NCBI GenBank assembly: GCA_024641245.1
Contig: JAHEDK010000002.1
Span: forward strand, 102,957 to 166,956
Length of the DNA stretch: 64,000 nucleotides
Origin: Actinomycetes bacterium
Lineage (GTDB): Bacteria; Actinomycetota; Acidimicrobiia; Spongiisociales; JAHEDJ01
Reading direction: 5' to 3'
Part shown: positions 1 to 9,874 of the stretch, one piece after another
Position numbering within the stretch: the stretch's first letter is position 1
Layout: each line of letters starts with the position of its first letter
Position numbers and translations under genes: made by a program
The notes under the pieces: model-generated
Told to the model about the DNA's origin: nothing
The model's input: the letters and a program-made list of their open reading frames with translations, nothing else
Databases searched by the model: none

Positions 1-1309
1 TGATCTCCAGCCGTCCATAGTACGAATCGGAGGTTTCCCCACCCTCGACGAACAGCAACACGGCCGGTACATCCGGGTCATAGGTGGCGAATGCGATTTT
101 GATCTCGGCCCTGCGGTAGTCGCAGAACGGTTCGACCAGAAACCCCAATTCGATATCTCCGGTGAAGGTGAGGGTTCCACTATCTCCCGGGAACTCGGCA
201 ACATCCGGAGCCTGCGCTTCGAGAGCGGTGACCTCGAAGTCGCCATGCTCCAGATCGACTACCGCCGCCGCTCCACATGGGATGTCGAACATCAGGGGTT
301 CAATCTGTTGTCCGTCATCTCTGGCGCCAAAGACGGCCAACAGACCATGCGGGGCGTCGATTGAAAAAGTTCCATCTCCGGTGATCAGGCCGGCGCTTCG
401 CAGACCATCACCGGTGGACAGTACTCGCAGGGCGCCGGGGCCTCCGATCGTTCCGGAGAGCCGGGAGGGTTCAGCGCAACCGGCCAGAGGAAGGAAATTC
501 GAGTAGAGCGCTTCCTCGCTTTCGGGATCGATGACGAGGGCCTGCAGGCCGGCGACCTGCATGCCGGACATCAGCAGCGATCGACCGGCCAGGTCATGGA
601 GCGGAACGGGATCGTATCCGGGCTCCAGCAGCCCGTCGCCATCCGGGACGAGGAAACCGAGCGGTTCGCCCGCCTCGCCCCCATCATCTTCGACATAGGA
701 AGCCAGATCGAGATCGCCCCACCCGAACAGGACGAGCGCATCATCCTTCACTCCATTGGCGTCGAGTCGCACCACCACGTCATCGGCCGGACCGACCGAC
801 CGCCGATCCGATCTGAGCCAGACAGAAGGGCCGGTTGCCACCAGGAACGTTCCCACTCCCAGGGCTCCGTCTTCTCCCTCCATGACGACGAGGTACTCCC
901 CTTCCGGAGCATCATCCGGGACGGGAATCTCGGCTCTGCCGTCGACAAATGGTCCGATCAGCTCGCTGCCCGTCGGAGCTACGAGGCGAACGCTCCCCGA
1001 TAGGCGACTGCGAGTTGACAACGAAGCGACGGTGCCCGGTTCGATGATTGCTGCCTCGGGCTCCACTTGTACCACTGTGGCGCCACCTGCGGTGCTCGAT
1101 TCGCCGGGATCATTGGAGACAGGCTGCTGCTGCGATGTAGCCAATGGCGGAGAGTCGCTGGGCGGCAGCGAAGCCTGGTCCTGGATCGTCTCGCCATTCG
1201 ATGTGCACGCCGCCGCCAGCAAAACGACCGACATTCCGACGCCGACCAATGACTTCGATCGACGTCCCGGTCTCCGATTACCAGTGACCCTCCCGGCGAG
1301 GTCACTCAT
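1..1309 (-). CDS. Secreted lipoprotein of unknown function, C-terminus beyond window
   Basis: A minus-strand frame stays open from an ATG at 1309 to the window edge (436 codons), so the C-terminus is missing. An Arg/Lys-rich N-terminus (residues 7-19) is followed by a hydrophobic stretch ending in LLAAAC with Cys35, a good lipobox, so the protein is probably exported and lipid-anchored. Residues about 40-75 are a Ser/Gln/Pro-rich linker; the rest is acidic and looks beta-rich. An internal ATG at residue 26 would leave a poorer signal peptide. I recognise no family. The short frames on the plus strand here are shadows. Confidence 0.7.
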   Translation of the reverse strand, partial: MSDLAGRVTGNRRPGRRSKSLVGVGMSVVLLAAACTSNGETIQDQASLPPSDSPPLATSQQQPVSNDPGESSTAGGATVVQVEPEAAIIEPGTVASLSTRSRLSGSVRLVAPTGSELIGPFVDGRAEIPVPDDAPEGEYLVVMEGEDGALGVGTFLVATGPSVWLRSDRRSVGPADDVVVRLDANGVKDDALVLFGWGDLDLASYVEDDGGEAGEPLGFLVPDGDGLLEPGYDPVPLHDLAGRSLLMSGMQVAGLQALVIDPESEEALYSNFLPLAGCAEPSRLSGTIGGPGALRVLSTGDGLRSAGLITGDGTFSIDAPHGLLAVFGARDDGQQIEPLMFDIPCGAAAVVDLEHGDFEVTALEAQAPDVAEFPGDSGTLTFTGDIELGFLVEPFCDYRRAEIKIAFATYDPDVPAVLLFVEGGETSDSYYGRLEI

Positions 1310-1345
1310 CAGCGCGGCCTGAGGCTCCGTCCATCACAGGCTCCA

Positions 1346-1525
1346 CTAGAGCTTGTTGAAGAGGTTGCCGATCAGCAGCAGGACCGCTCCGCCGGTCGTC
1401 GTCCAGTATGCGACTTCGGGGTCGACACCGAGATCGAGCACATCCATCCAGAGGATGATGCCGATGACGATCGCGACGATTGCGATCGAGAAGGTGTTCC
1501 GGGTGGGGGCGCTCAAACGCGGCAT
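1346..1525 (-). CDS. Small two-helix membrane protein (59 aa)
   Basis: ATG at 1525, stop at 1346, with GTGAGG about 7 nt upstream as ribosome binding site. The protein has a hydrophobic helix at about residues 11-27 (SIAIVAIVIGIILWMDVL) and a second at about 39-54 (YWTTTGGAVLLLIGNLF), joined by a short acidic loop. It is probably an integral membrane protein of unknown role. It lies between the lipoprotein gene and the first palindrome pair, on the same strand as both neighbours. Confidence 0.7.
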   Translation of the reverse strand: MPRLSAPTRNTFSIAIVAIVIGIILWMDVLDLGVDPEVAYWTTTGGAVLLLIGNLFNKL

Positions 1526-1618
1526 TGTGGTTCCTCACTCTCATCGGAGTGGCCTCCTGTGTCATGCCCACGATGCCTGAAGGGCCCAAAACATCGCCAA
1601 ACAGAGAGACCCTCAACT

Positions 1619-1725
1619 TTCTCAGCAATACAGTGAATCACCACGATCCGTAGCATTGCGGAGAAACGGGGATGATTCTTCTCGGCAATACTGTGAATCA
1701 CCACGATCCATAGCATTGCGGAGAA
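1619..1725. repeat. Palindrome pair 1: two 47-nt units, 60-nt period
   Basis: Two copies of a 47-nt unit at 1619-1665 and 1679-1725, separated by 13 nt. Each has near-perfect 13-nt arms, TTCTCnGCAATnC and GnATTGCnGAGAA, around a roughly 21-nt centre containing ACCACGATCC. The pair begins 12 nt after the stop of the minus-strand gene that ends at 1738. The same architecture occurs at 18638-18744 and 22352-22458. Each unit could fold as a 13-bp hairpin in RNA or as a cruciform. There is no T-tract, so a simple intrinsic terminator is not obvious. Confidence 0.85.
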
Positions 1726-1737
1726 TACTCTGAGGAT

Positions 1738-2241
1738 TCACATCTGGCTGTAGGCGCGTTGTCTCTCCGCCAGCTGATCCCATATGTACGGGGGGACGCA
1801 CGACCGCACTTCGCTCACGATCTCGGGCGGCGCGCGACCGGGTGCTCCCCACGGTACATGGACGCTTCGCCCGCCGGAGTGGACCTCGATCGATTCGACC
1901 TGACTGCCCGGCGGGTCCTCGTCCATCGCCGGGTGCGGCCTCGAATCGAATACCCCGCGCTCGACCATCGCCTGATGCAAGGCCGCGCGGTGGTCCTCCG
2001 GCCAATGAAACCGGTGTTCCCAACGCGGGGTCTCGTCGGAGGGGTAGTCCGGGCGATACAGAATCTCCCCGCCATCGTCGGGTCCAAGGTGAATCTCGAA
2101 CTCGAAGTGATTAGGGGGAGGGACGGTTGCCTCCCGGAAGGCGTACCAAACCTCGAAGTCGTCGCTCAGGAGCACCCCTCCATCCTGCCACGACCCCCCA
2201 CCGCGCGGAACAACCCTGATCCCTAGATAGGGCTGCGACAT
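1738..2241 (-). CDS. Hypothetical protein (167 aa)
   Basis: Starts at ATG 2241 (MSQPYLGIRVVP); a GTG at 2256 would add five residues. It is a soluble, acidic, proline-rich protein with aromatic stretches such as FEVWYAF and HFEFEIHLGP. No signal peptide, membrane segment or known motif is visible. It lies just downstream of the MMPL exporter on the same strand, about 57 nt away, so it may be co-transcribed with it. Its stop codon is followed at once by palindrome pair 1. Function unknown. Confidence 0.65.
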   Translation of the reverse strand: MSQPYLGIRVVPRGGGSWQDGGVLLSDDFEVWYAFREATVPPPNHFEFEIHLGPDDGGEILYRPDYPSDETPRWEHRFHWPEDHRAALHQAMVERGVFDSRPHPAMDEDPPGSQVESIEVHSGGRSVHVPWGAPGRAPPEIVSEVRSCVPPYIWDQLAERQRAYSQM

Positions 2242-2298
2242 GCCGACGGCGAGCACGCCACCCGAACCCGCATGGCTCTCTTGCGAGCCTGCCGGCGG

Positions 2299-5220
2299 CT
2301 ACTCGACCCCGACTACCTCGCGATGCTCGACGATCGGCTCGCCGCGCCCGCGGTGCCAGCGGTCCCAGAGCACCAGCATGGACGGCAGTACCAGAACCGC
2401 GGCAATGAGCGCGAAGCTGATCGCGTAGACGGTCACCGCCCCGAACTGCTGGAAGGGCACGAGCGATGACGTGACCAGAATGCCAAAGCCGGCCACCGTC
2501 GTGAACGCCGATCCGGCCAGAGCGCCGCCGGTATGGCGCGTCGTCGAGTGAATTGCCTCTTCCGGGTTGTCGTAGCGTTGTCGGTCTTCCTGATACCGAT
2601 GCGTGATGTGGATCGTGTACGGCACGCCAATGCCAATCGCCAACGCGGAAATCGTGGCGGTCACCGGCCCGAACGGGATTCCGGTCAAGGCCATCATCCC
2701 GAACGTCCAGAGAACGACCAGCGCAACCGGCAGGATCGTGATGATGCCCAGGAACGGTCGGCGGGCCTCGATGAGGAAGTTGAGAACGAGCAACAGAGCG
2801 GCCGCCGCCAGGGTGATCAACAGCGACCTGAGCTGCGACTCCGACAGCGATGTCACCACTACCTGCGAAATGATGTTCTCATTCGTCGCCACCGCAGTCA
2901 CCCCGTCGAGCGCAGAGACCGGCGCCAGATCGGTAGCGAGATCCGCGGAGAGCTGCTGGACGCCTGCCTCACCGGCCTGCGTGGACACCGACATGTCCAC
3001 ATACGCGTAGGTCCCGTCATCGCTGCGAGCCAGCACTGCGGCCATCTGATCCGGTGCTAGTTCAGCGGCCCGGTCGTATATAGCCACAACGTCGGCGTCG
3101 GCGGCGACGGTCAAGTCGGGTTGGAGGCCTGAACCGAAGGCGTATTGCGAGAACTCCTCGTTGTAGAGCTCACTACCCCCGGACTCCACCGGTGTGACGA
3201 GTTGGGCGAGAATTGTGGCCGGGAAGTTGGCCGCCGCCTGTCCGCCGAAGTTGATCACGTTCTCGGTATCGGCCATGTTCTGCCATGCAGAGACCGAAGC
3301 GTTGTGGACCGCCGGGGTCGCTACGTCACCCTCGATCAAGACCTGTGTCGATTCGCCGAACCCCCCGGCGAACTGCTCGTTGAGCGCATCGACGGTTGCC
3401 AGGACGGCAGAGCCTTCCGGGATGAAGTCGGTGAAGCTGAACTCAGTCGACAGTTGGGTGGTCCCATACACACCCAACCCGCCGAGTGCGAAGGCCACGA
3501 TCAAGGTGGGGATTGGCAGTCTCTCGGCGAACACCGATGCACTCCCCATCAAGCGTGGCAGCAACCGCTCGCCGCCCCGGCCGAAGGATTTGGTCGGAAG
3601 ACGGCCGGCCTTTTCTGCGCGCCTATCGAGGATCATTCGCACCGCGGGGAAGAACGTGAGCATCAGCCAGAAAGCGGAGGCGATTCCGATCGCGGCCAGG
3701 ATCCCGAAGTCGCGCAGCGCAGGAACCGGGTTGGTCACGTTGGTGAGGAATCCAACACCGGTCGTGACGGTGGCCAGCACCAACGCAACCCCGACCGTCC
3801 TGGTCGCCCGACTGGCGCTCTTGTCGACCGGCGTATCGGCGCCGAGTTCCTCACGGTACCGGGAGTTCAAATGGATGGCGTAGTCCACGCCGAGGCCGAT
3901 GAGCAGAATCGGAAGAATCTGCAGCATCTCGGAGAAAGCTCCGATCCAACCAAGGTAACCGGGGCCGAGGAGGACACCGAAGCCCTGCATCCAGGCGATC
4001 GACATCATGATCGTCAGCAGCGTCAGGCCCATATCGGCCCACGCCCGACGGGTCCACCACTCGACGAACCGGAACCCGACCAGGAAAACCACAAGAAAAG
4101 CGAGGATCGCCCAACCGATCGAGACGCCGATCAGGGAAGAGAGAATCCAGAAAACCAGCCCCGCCGGCACCAGAATCACATGAAAGTCCCACAAGGTGCG
4201 ACGGGCCCACGGTTCGCCGGAGCTGAGAACCCGTCCAAGCGCAACGGCTATCACGAGCAGGACCGCGCCGAGGAGGCGCGCCAAGACGAAGGAGCCGCCC
4301 TCACCGCCTAGATCGAAGCCCTCGAGAACCGGTGAGGGCCAGATCAAGAGCCCGGCGCCCAGTATTCCCACCAGTGCGGTCGTGATCCACAAGGGGACCA
4401 GTCGGATCCCACTGGTCCGGTCGTCCATCCCCCGCCTACCGCGGGGGCGAAGGAAGAAAACGAAGATGAGAATTGCGAGGATGATGCCGGCCGCCTGACC
4501 GAACAACCGCCCGATATCCTCCAGGAAGGCGTCCTGGTTCTCGAACAGCAGGAAGAAGCTAAAGGGCTGGATCGAGACGGAGTCGGACGACGCCTCGCGC
4601 AGATTGGCGGCCAGATCGAACTGGATCTCCTGAATACCGGTCTCGTCGAGATCGGCAACATTCAGCCAGACGACCATCAACCCGGCACTCGACGACGGTA
4701 TGGAGAGGTCCGTGTTCTCAGATGAAAGCAATTGGGTGAAGAATCCGGCGAACTCGGGCGGCAGCTGACTCAGCGAATCGTTGAATCCGCCTTTGACGGC
4801 GGCATCATCGGCCAGCGCCGAGGCGGGAATCCCCTGCCTGTCCAAACCCTGGAGTAGAGGCCCGAAGAAACCCTGAATCGCACCATCTGGTCGTTCCGAC
4901 AGGTAGGGCGCAGCTTCACTGGCGAGGACCGCCTCCGTGGCGGCGGCATACGCCTGTAGTCCGTCCGCGGTCAGGACGTCACCGGACTCCGACTCGAACA
5001 GCACCTGCATCGGGGTTTCGCTGTTCGAACTGAACTTCTCACTGATCGTCAGGCTGGCCGCCCACTCCGGCGCGTCTGGAGCGAAGCCCTCGTTGCCTTG
5101 CGTTTGAACCTGCTGCGAGATGAACGATCCCAGGATGAGCGTAATGATCAACGATCCGATCACGATCATCCACGGCGAGCTGCGCACTACGCGAGCAAGA
5201 AGCCTGATGATTCTTTCCAC
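2299..5220 (-). CDS. RND-superfamily exporter, MMPL type
   Basis: A 973-residue protein with the doubled RND layout: helix 1 at about 12-32, a large extracytoplasmic domain to about 225, a block of helices, a second extracytoplasmic domain (about 590-790) and a last block of helices. The two halves carry matching motifs, GLGVDYAIHLNSRY near residue 443 and GIGVPYTIHITHRY near 868, as in MMPL/HAE3 transporters that move lipids or hydrophobic compounds with proton coupling. The start is GTG 5220 with AGGAGT just upstream. Substrate not predictable. No membrane-fusion partner is adjacent, as usual for MMPL proteins. Confidence 0.9.
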   Translation of the reverse strand: MERIIRLLARVVRSSPWMIVIGSLIITLILGSFISQQVQTQGNEGFAPDAPEWAASLTISEKFSSNSETPMQVLFESESGDVLTADGLQAYAAATEAVLASEAAPYLSERPDGAIQGFFGPLLQGLDRQGIPASALADDAAVKGGFNDSLSQLPPEFAGFFTQLLSSENTDLSIPSSSAGLMVVWLNVADLDETGIQEIQFDLAANLREASSDSVSIQPFSFFLLFENQDAFLEDIGRLFGQAAGIILAILIFVFFLRPRGRRGMDDRTSGIRLVPLWITTALVGILGAGLLIWPSPVLEGFDLGGEGGSFVLARLLGAVLLVIAVALGRVLSSGEPWARRTLWDFHVILVPAGLVFWILSSLIGVSIGWAILAFLVVFLVGFRFVEWWTRRAWADMGLTLLTIMMSIAWMQGFGVLLGPGYLGWIGAFSEMLQILPILLIGLGVDYAIHLNSRYREELGADTPVDKSASRATRTVGVALVLATVTTGVGFLTNVTNPVPALRDFGILAAIGIASAFWLMLTFFPAVRMILDRRAEKAGRLPTKSFGRGGERLLPRLMGSASVFAERLPIPTLIVAFALGGLGVYGTTQLSTEFSFTDFIPEGSAVLATVDALNEQFAGGFGESTQVLIEGDVATPAVHNASVSAWQNMADTENVINFGGQAAANFPATILAQLVTPVESGGSELYNEEFSQYAFGSGLQPDLTVAADADVVAIYDRAAELAPDQMAAVLARSDDGTYAYVDMSVSTQAGEAGVQQLSADLATDLAPVSALDGVTAVATNENIISQVVVTSLSESQLRSLLITLAAAALLLVLNFLIEARRPFLGIITILPVALVVLWTFGMMALTGIPFGPVTATISALAIGIGVPYTIHITHRYQEDRQRYDNPEEAIHSTTRHTGGALAGSAFTTVAGFGILVTSSLVPFQQFGAVTVYAISFALIAAVLVLPSMLVLWDRWHRGRGEPIVEHREVVGVE

Positions 5221-5277
5221 AAGTACTCCTAGAGGTGAGATCTGACGGGGTCCCCGCAGACTAGGAGTAGGGCGTAT

Positions 5278-6360
5278 CTAGGCGAAATCTCGGCCGTTAG
5301 GGTGAAGGGCCTGCAGGGCGTCGAGGAACCGGTCGTTCTCGCCTTCCAGGCCGACCGTTGTGCGTACCCATCCATCGACTCCGGGACGAACAATTACACC
5401 ATGTGCGATGAATTCCGACGCCTGACCGGGTGAACGATGGAATATGAAGTTCGTCTGACTGGCGGCGAACTCGATTCCGAGCTGCTCGAACGCCCTGATC
5501 AGACGCGCCCGTTCGCGGTCGTTGTGGGCCACCCGGGCGGAAACCCGATCCTGATAGTTGAGAGCTTCGGCGGCGGCCGCTTGCGCGATCGCGGTGACCG
5601 GAAATGGTGCCTGGGTCTTGCGCAGGGCGCGAAGGGTGGCGGGCCGCCCAACCGCATATCCGACCCGCAGCCCTGCCAATCCGTAGACCTTTGAGAATGT
5701 GTGCGTAACGACCACATTGTCACGCTCGAGCGCCAGCGGAATGGCGGAGGAGAAATCGGTGGCACCCGCGTAGTGCAGATAGGCCTCGTCCACCACGATG
5801 AGCACTCGATCGGGGACCCGGTCGATGATCATTCGCACATCGTCGGCCGGCAGGTAGGTTCCGGTCGGATTGTTGGGATTGCACACATAGAGCAGGGTCG
5901 TGTCCTCCCGAACCGCCTGGACGAGTCGCCACGGGTCATGAACCCAGGCCTTCGTCAGTGGGACCTCGAGTGGTTCCGAACCGGCGATGTGGGTGACGAT
6001 CCGATAGAGAACGAAGGAAGGCGACGCATACACGGCCGAGGTGCCGGGTCCGCCCATCGCCAGCCCGATCGAACGCAGCAGGTCCGAGCTCCCACCGCCG
6101 AACCAGAGGTGATCCTCTGGGACGCCGAGGTGTTCGGCGGTGGCGGCCCGCAAGGCTCGCTGATCGTTGTCCGGATAGCGGTTGACCCCGCTACCGGCCA
6201 CTGCCATCGCCTCGATCACTTCGGGCCACGGAGCAAACGGGCACTCGTTCGAGGCGAGCTTGGCTAGGTCGCCGACACCCAACTCGGCGGCCACCGCTTC
6301 GATCGACGTGCCCGGCTTGTAGGGGGTGATTCGGTCGAGATCAGAGCGGAATCGGGGCAC
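5278..6360 (-). CDS. hisC: Histidinol-phosphate aminotransferase
   Basis: Class I/II fold PLP aminotransferase of 360 residues, the usual HisC length. It converts imidazole-acetol phosphate and glutamate to histidinol phosphate in histidine synthesis. Visible signatures are SNECPFAPWPEV near the N-terminus, the PLP-site NPNNPTGTYLP, VDEAYLHY, and SKVYGLAGLRVGYAVG, whose Lys (about residue 222) should bind PLP. It stands alone, without other his genes, so a role with another aromatic substrate cannot be excluded from context. Start GTG 6360. Confidence 0.88.
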   Translation of the reverse strand: MPRFRSDLDRITPYKPGTSIEAVAAELGVGDLAKLASNECPFAPWPEVIEAMAVAGSGVNRYPDNDQRALRAATAEHLGVPEDHLWFGGGSSDLLRSIGLAMGGPGTSAVYASPSFVLYRIVTHIAGSEPLEVPLTKAWVHDPWRLVQAVREDTTLLYVCNPNNPTGTYLPADDVRMIIDRVPDRVLIVVDEAYLHYAGATDFSSAIPLALERDNVVVTHTFSKVYGLAGLRVGYAVGRPATLRALRKTQAPFPVTAIAQAAAAEALNYQDRVSARVAHNDRERARLIRAFEQLGIEFAASQTNFIFHRSPGQASEFIAHGVIVRPGVDGWVRTTVGLEGENDRFLDALQALHPNGRDFA

Positions 6361-6416
6361 AGAGAAAAGATAGCAATCGGCAATAGGCCGAGAGTCAGGG
6401 CCCAGGACTCACGGCT

Positions 6417-7748
6417 CTAGCCCCTGGCCCCTCCTGTGAAGTTCCAGGCGGCCAGGTGCATCGTTGGTGCGTGCACCATTCTCGGCCCGTACTCCGAGTC
6501 GGCCAGGCGCGGGTCGTTGCCCATCGCCAGGACGTTCCCCTCGCGCAGGGTCTCGAAGAAGGACTCCGTGAACCGCAGGTTGGACACGGGTCGGGTCACC
6601 TTTCCCTCCTCGATGAGAAAGGTTCCGTTGCGGGTCAACCCCGTCACGTATAGGGTCGTCGGGTCGAGGATGCGGCAGTAGTTGAACTCGGTGACCAGCA
6701 ACCCTCGCTCAATCGAGGCGGTCATCTCCTCTTCGGATCGGTCGCCGCCCCCGATAAAAAGGTTTGTGGGCGCCGGTCCGAACCACGTCGAGAACTCCCA
6801 GCCGTGCCCCGTCGAGGACAGCTTCATCTGAGCAGCCGTGCGACGATCGTGCACGAACCCTCGGCTCACTCCGTCGACGATGAGGTCAACCGGCAGCTTC
6901 GGATTCCCTTCCCAGTCGACCGGAAGGCCGAGCGCGGCCGAATCGGCCACGTCATCGCGCATCGACACCTTCGGATCAAACTGTGCCTCCCCAACCACAA
7001 CCTGCGTCCTCCCTTCAGACGCCGCTTTCCCGCCGAAGGCGTACAACCCGACAAACGCCCCGATTGTGGCGACACAGTTGGGGCGAAGCACCACCTCATA
7101 GGAACCCGGGTCGACGTCGACGCCCCCGGCCGCAGCCCGAGCGATTCCGGCGGCCTCGGCACCAACAGACGCGCCGTCGAGTGCGGCGAGTGACCTGGAG
7201 GCGCGGTGCGCCTTGCCGGCCGAGGTCGGGGTTTGGTGGATGCCATCGAGCACAGCCGACGTGGCCGCACCCTCGAACCGAAAGCCCAGGTGATTGGCAA
7301 CCGCCAGGATCTCTTCCGTCGTATCGCAGAACCCGGCCGCGGACAATCCGCCGCCCGCACCGATGAAGTCCGCCACGACCGCCGCCCGATCCCCGGGGTC
7401 GGCCGCCGCGGTCGCCGGATCGTAATGATCGACGGCCGGAACCTCACCCGGCGGAGCGAACCCGGTCCAGTACTCATCGACAGGATTCAGCGCCACGGCT
7501 GCGAGCGCCGCCGCTACCAAGCGTTCGATCGAGGCATCGTCGGTGAGAGTCGTGGCGGCCCGTGCGGTTCTCCCCCCGTCAGCGAGATCGAGCGTCACGA
7601 CCGCGCTGTCCTCGGCAACGTTCTGGTGAATGAACGAGTTGGCGAACCGTGTGAGTGCCTTGCGGGTCACCCGGATGTTTGCCTGAGCTTCGATACCTGC
7701 AGGCACTCGCTCTACAACCTCCTCGCAGAGTTCGAGAAAACGACTCAT
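6417..7748 (-). CDS. pmbA: TldE/PmbA family, TldD partner
   Basis: 443-residue member of the TldD/PmbA family lacking the zinc motif, which identifies it as the TldE-type subunit. In characterised systems TldE and TldD form a heterodimeric protease that trims unfolded or modified peptides, including RiPP precursors and the CcdA antitoxin. The C-terminal half has the family segments GGGDRSEEEM and ILDPTTLYVTGLTRNG. The gene overlaps tldD by 4 nt (start ATG 7748, tldD stop at 7745), which implies translational coupling and stoichiometric synthesis. No RiPP precursor is visible nearby. Confidence 0.88.
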   Translation of the reverse strand: MSRFLELCEEVVERVPAGIEAQANIRVTRKALTRFANSFIHQNVAEDSAVVTLDLADGGRTARAATTLTDDASIERLVAAALAAVALNPVDEYWTGFAPPGEVPAVDHYDPATAAADPGDRAAVVADFIGAGGGLSAAGFCDTTEEILAVANHLGFRFEGAATSAVLDGIHQTPTSAGKAHRASRSLAALDGASVGAEAAGIARAAAGGVDVDPGSYEVVLRPNCVATIGAFVGLYAFGGKAASEGRTQVVVGEAQFDPKVSMRDDVADSAALGLPVDWEGNPKLPVDLIVDGVSRGFVHDRRTAAQMKLSSTGHGWEFSTWFGPAPTNLFIGGGDRSEEEMTASIERGLLVTEFNYCRILDPTTLYVTGLTRNGTFLIEEGKVTRPVSNLRFTESFFETLREGNVLAMGNDPRLADSEYGPRMVHAPTMHLAAWNFTGGARG

Positions 7749-9178
7749 CCCAACACCCCCACCCGCACGTCGTGGAAGCGAGCCGGTGCAGCACTGTGCC
7801 CGGTATGTCCGACCTGGGCCGGTTGACCCTTTCCGCAGTTGGGAGTTCCCCAGTGGATCAATTCATCGCCGCCGGCCAAGCGATCGAGCGAGCCCCAGAA
7901 CCGCGGCGTGATGCCGGTGTAGGTCGGATTCTTGAGCATTCGCCCGATCCGGCCGTCCTTGATTTCCCAGCCGATTTCGCAACCGAACTGGAAGTTCAAG
8001 CGTCGATCATCGATCGACCAGGATCGATTGGTCTCCATCAGGATCCCCTCCCTCGTATCGGCGATGATCTCTTCGAGAGAGTGCGGGCCGGGCTCCAATC
8101 CAACATTCGTCATACGGACCATGGGGATCCGCGCAAACCCATCGGCTCGCACCATCCCACCCGGCGGGAGGCCGGCGATTGAGGCGGTATCCCGCCCGGA
8201 TAGGACTCCTACCCAGATCCCTTCGGAGACGATCGGAACTCGTTGAGCCGGGGTTCCCTCATCGTCGAAACCGAACGTTGCGAGGGCGCCGGGAATCGTG
8301 GCATCGGCCTGTATGTTCATTAATTGCGAGCCGTAGCGAAGTGTGCCCAGTTGGGCGAGGTCGAGGAAGGACGTCCCCGCGAAGGCGGCCTCCCACCCGA
8401 GGATCCGATCGAGTTCGATCGCATGACCGACTGACTCATGAATCTGGAGAGCCAGTTGACTGCCTTCCAGGATGACGTCGGTCACGGCCGACGGACACCG
8501 ATCGGCGCTCAGTAGCGCAGCGGCTTCTTCGGCAACCCTCGACGCATGACCCGGCAGGTTCCACCTACCGATCACCTCGTATCCGCCTGTCTCATACTGT
8601 CCAAATGACTGTGGATACGAGCGGACCTGCGACTCTGCCTCCCCGATGGCGAGTGCGTCCATCCCGCCTCCGGACTCAACGATGTGCTGGCTGATCCGGT
8701 GACCTTGCGAGGAAACGAACCACTTGTTCGTATCCCAGAATTCTAGCTTTCCACTGGTTCGTGAGATCCCCTTGCCGGCCATCATCTCAGCCGTCAGTTC
8801 GACGAGGAGATCCCCTTTCTCGCTTACCGCAACCGAGAACGGGTCGACGTCGACGGGAGTCGCATACGACGCCTCAACCACCGGCACATCAGCAAGCCGC
8901 AATGCTTGTCCGGGAACCCGCGCCGACGCCGCGGCGATGGCAGCCGCCCGCTCCCCGGCGGCGCGGGCTTGCTCGAAGTCGTTGACGGCGAAGAAGCCCC
9001 ACGAGGAGCCGATCAGGGCTCGCACGCCGACACCGGCCTTCTCATCTTCGGTGATTCGGCTGATGTGCCCGTCCGCCGCATCGAGTCGTTGATGACGGGT
9101 CACTACCGTCCGTGCGTCTGCATAGGTTGCACCTGCCGCCAGGGCCCCTTCGACGGCCGCCACTGCTTGATCGAACAC
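7745..9178 (-). CDS. tldD: TldD metalloprotease subunit
   Basis: Catalytic partner of TldE. The zinc motif HESVGHAIE starts at about residue 247, and the conserved C-terminal NCGKGQPAQVGH is present. I chose GTG 9178 (VFDQAVAAVEGAL) because GGAGG lies 4 nt upstream and family members start about here; a TTG at 9211 would add 11 unlikely residues. The gene is divergent from the LOG-family gene at 9294, so 9179-9293 should hold two promoters. That gap also holds a degenerate GGCAGTAGGCAG repeat. Confidence 0.88.
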   Translation of the reverse strand: MFDQAVAAVEGALAAGATYADARTVVTRHQRLDAADGHISRITEDEKAGVGVRALIGSSWGFFAVNDFEQARAAGERAAAIAAASARVPGQALRLADVPVVEASYATPVDVDPFSVAVSEKGDLLVELTAEMMAGKGISRTSGKLEFWDTNKWFVSSQGHRISQHIVESGGGMDALAIGEAESQVRSYPQSFGQYETGGYEVIGRWNLPGHASRVAEEAAALLSADRCPSAVTDVILEGSQLALQIHESVGHAIELDRILGWEAAFAGTSFLDLAQLGTLRYGSQLMNIQADATIPGALATFGFDDEGTPAQRVPIVSEGIWVGVLSGRDTASIAGLPPGGMVRADGFARIPMVRMTNVGLEPGPHSLEEIIADTREGILMETNRSWSIDDRRLNFQFGCEIGWEIKDGRIGRMLKNPTYTGITPRFWGSLDRLAGGDELIHWGTPNCGKGQPAQVGHTGHSAAPARFHDVRVGVLG

Positions 9179-9293
9179 AAGACCTCCACCGGAACAACTA
9201 ATGCAGAACAAAGAGAATACGCCTTCAGCCGCCCGGAAGCACCGCAGGAAGTGGGCAGTAGGCAGCAGGCTGTGCAGCTAACCTGCGACGGTC

Positions 9294-9833
9294 ATGTCCC
9301 GCACTCACGTCAGCGTGTTCGGGTCGTCCCAGTCGCAGCCGGGCGAACCCGACTATGAGAACGCCGTCACACTCGGTGGACTTCTCGCCGGGCGCGGATA
9401 CACGGTCATCAACGGCGGCTACGGCGGTCTCATGGAAGCGGTTTCGGTGGGAGCCGCACGAGCCGGAGGCGAAGTGATCGGCATCACCGCGCCGACCGTG
9501 TTCCCCGGGCGATCGGGAGCGAACGGCTACCTGACCTCCGAGCGGCCGGCCCCCGACCTCGTGACCCGGATCGGCGCAATGCTCGAACTGTCCGATGCCG
9601 CGATCGCGCTGCCGGGATCACTCGGAACCCTGACCGAACTCGTCGTGACATGGAACCTGAACTTCGTGGCGTCGTTCTCCGGGAAGACTCCGATCCCGCT
9701 CATCACCGTCGGCGCACCGTGGTCGGAACTCGTTCCGCTACTCACCGACCGGGTGTCGACCAAAGGGAATCTCGTCACCTGCGTCGACACCGTCGAGGAT
9801 GCGATGGCTCAACTCGACGCGCAGATGCCATAG
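9294..9833 (+). CDS. LOG-family nucleoside 5'-monophosphate phosphoribohydrolase
   Basis: 179 residues with a Rossmann-type fold. The family motif NGGYGGLMEAVSVGA (about 40-54) and the LOG active-site region LPGSLGTLTELVVTWN (about 104-119) are present; the usual PGGxGTxxE is here PGSLGTLTE, with Ser for the second Gly. The family cleaves the base from nucleoside 5'-monophosphates (cytokinin activation in plants, less clear roles in bacteria). Start ATG 9294. It heads a plus-strand run that includes a small protein and a NUDIX enzyme, which would suit nucleotide sanitation. Confidence 0.8.
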   Translation: MSRTHVSVFGSSQSQPGEPDYENAVTLGGLLAGRGYTVINGGYGGLMEAVSVGAARAGGEVIGITAPTVFPGRSGANGYLTSERPAPDLVTRIGAMLELSDAAIALPGSLGTLTELVVTWNLNFVASFSGKTPIPLITVGAPWSELVPLLTDRVSTKGNLVTCVDTVEDAMAQLDAQMP

Positions 9834-9874
9834 AATCGAGGATGGAGCGAACTAGCCTGCATGATCGCCGAGGT

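Noticed and set aside
1619-1725. Possible small CRISPR array in the palindrome pairs
   Set aside because: Only two units per site, 13-nt spacers and no cas genes; the units are long palindromes, unlike CRISPR repeats.
3145-4311. 388-residue plus-strand ORF opposite the MMPL gene
   Set aside because: It is antisense to a clear RND exporter, has low-complexity Arg/Gly/Gln composition and no ribosome binding site; a shadow frame.
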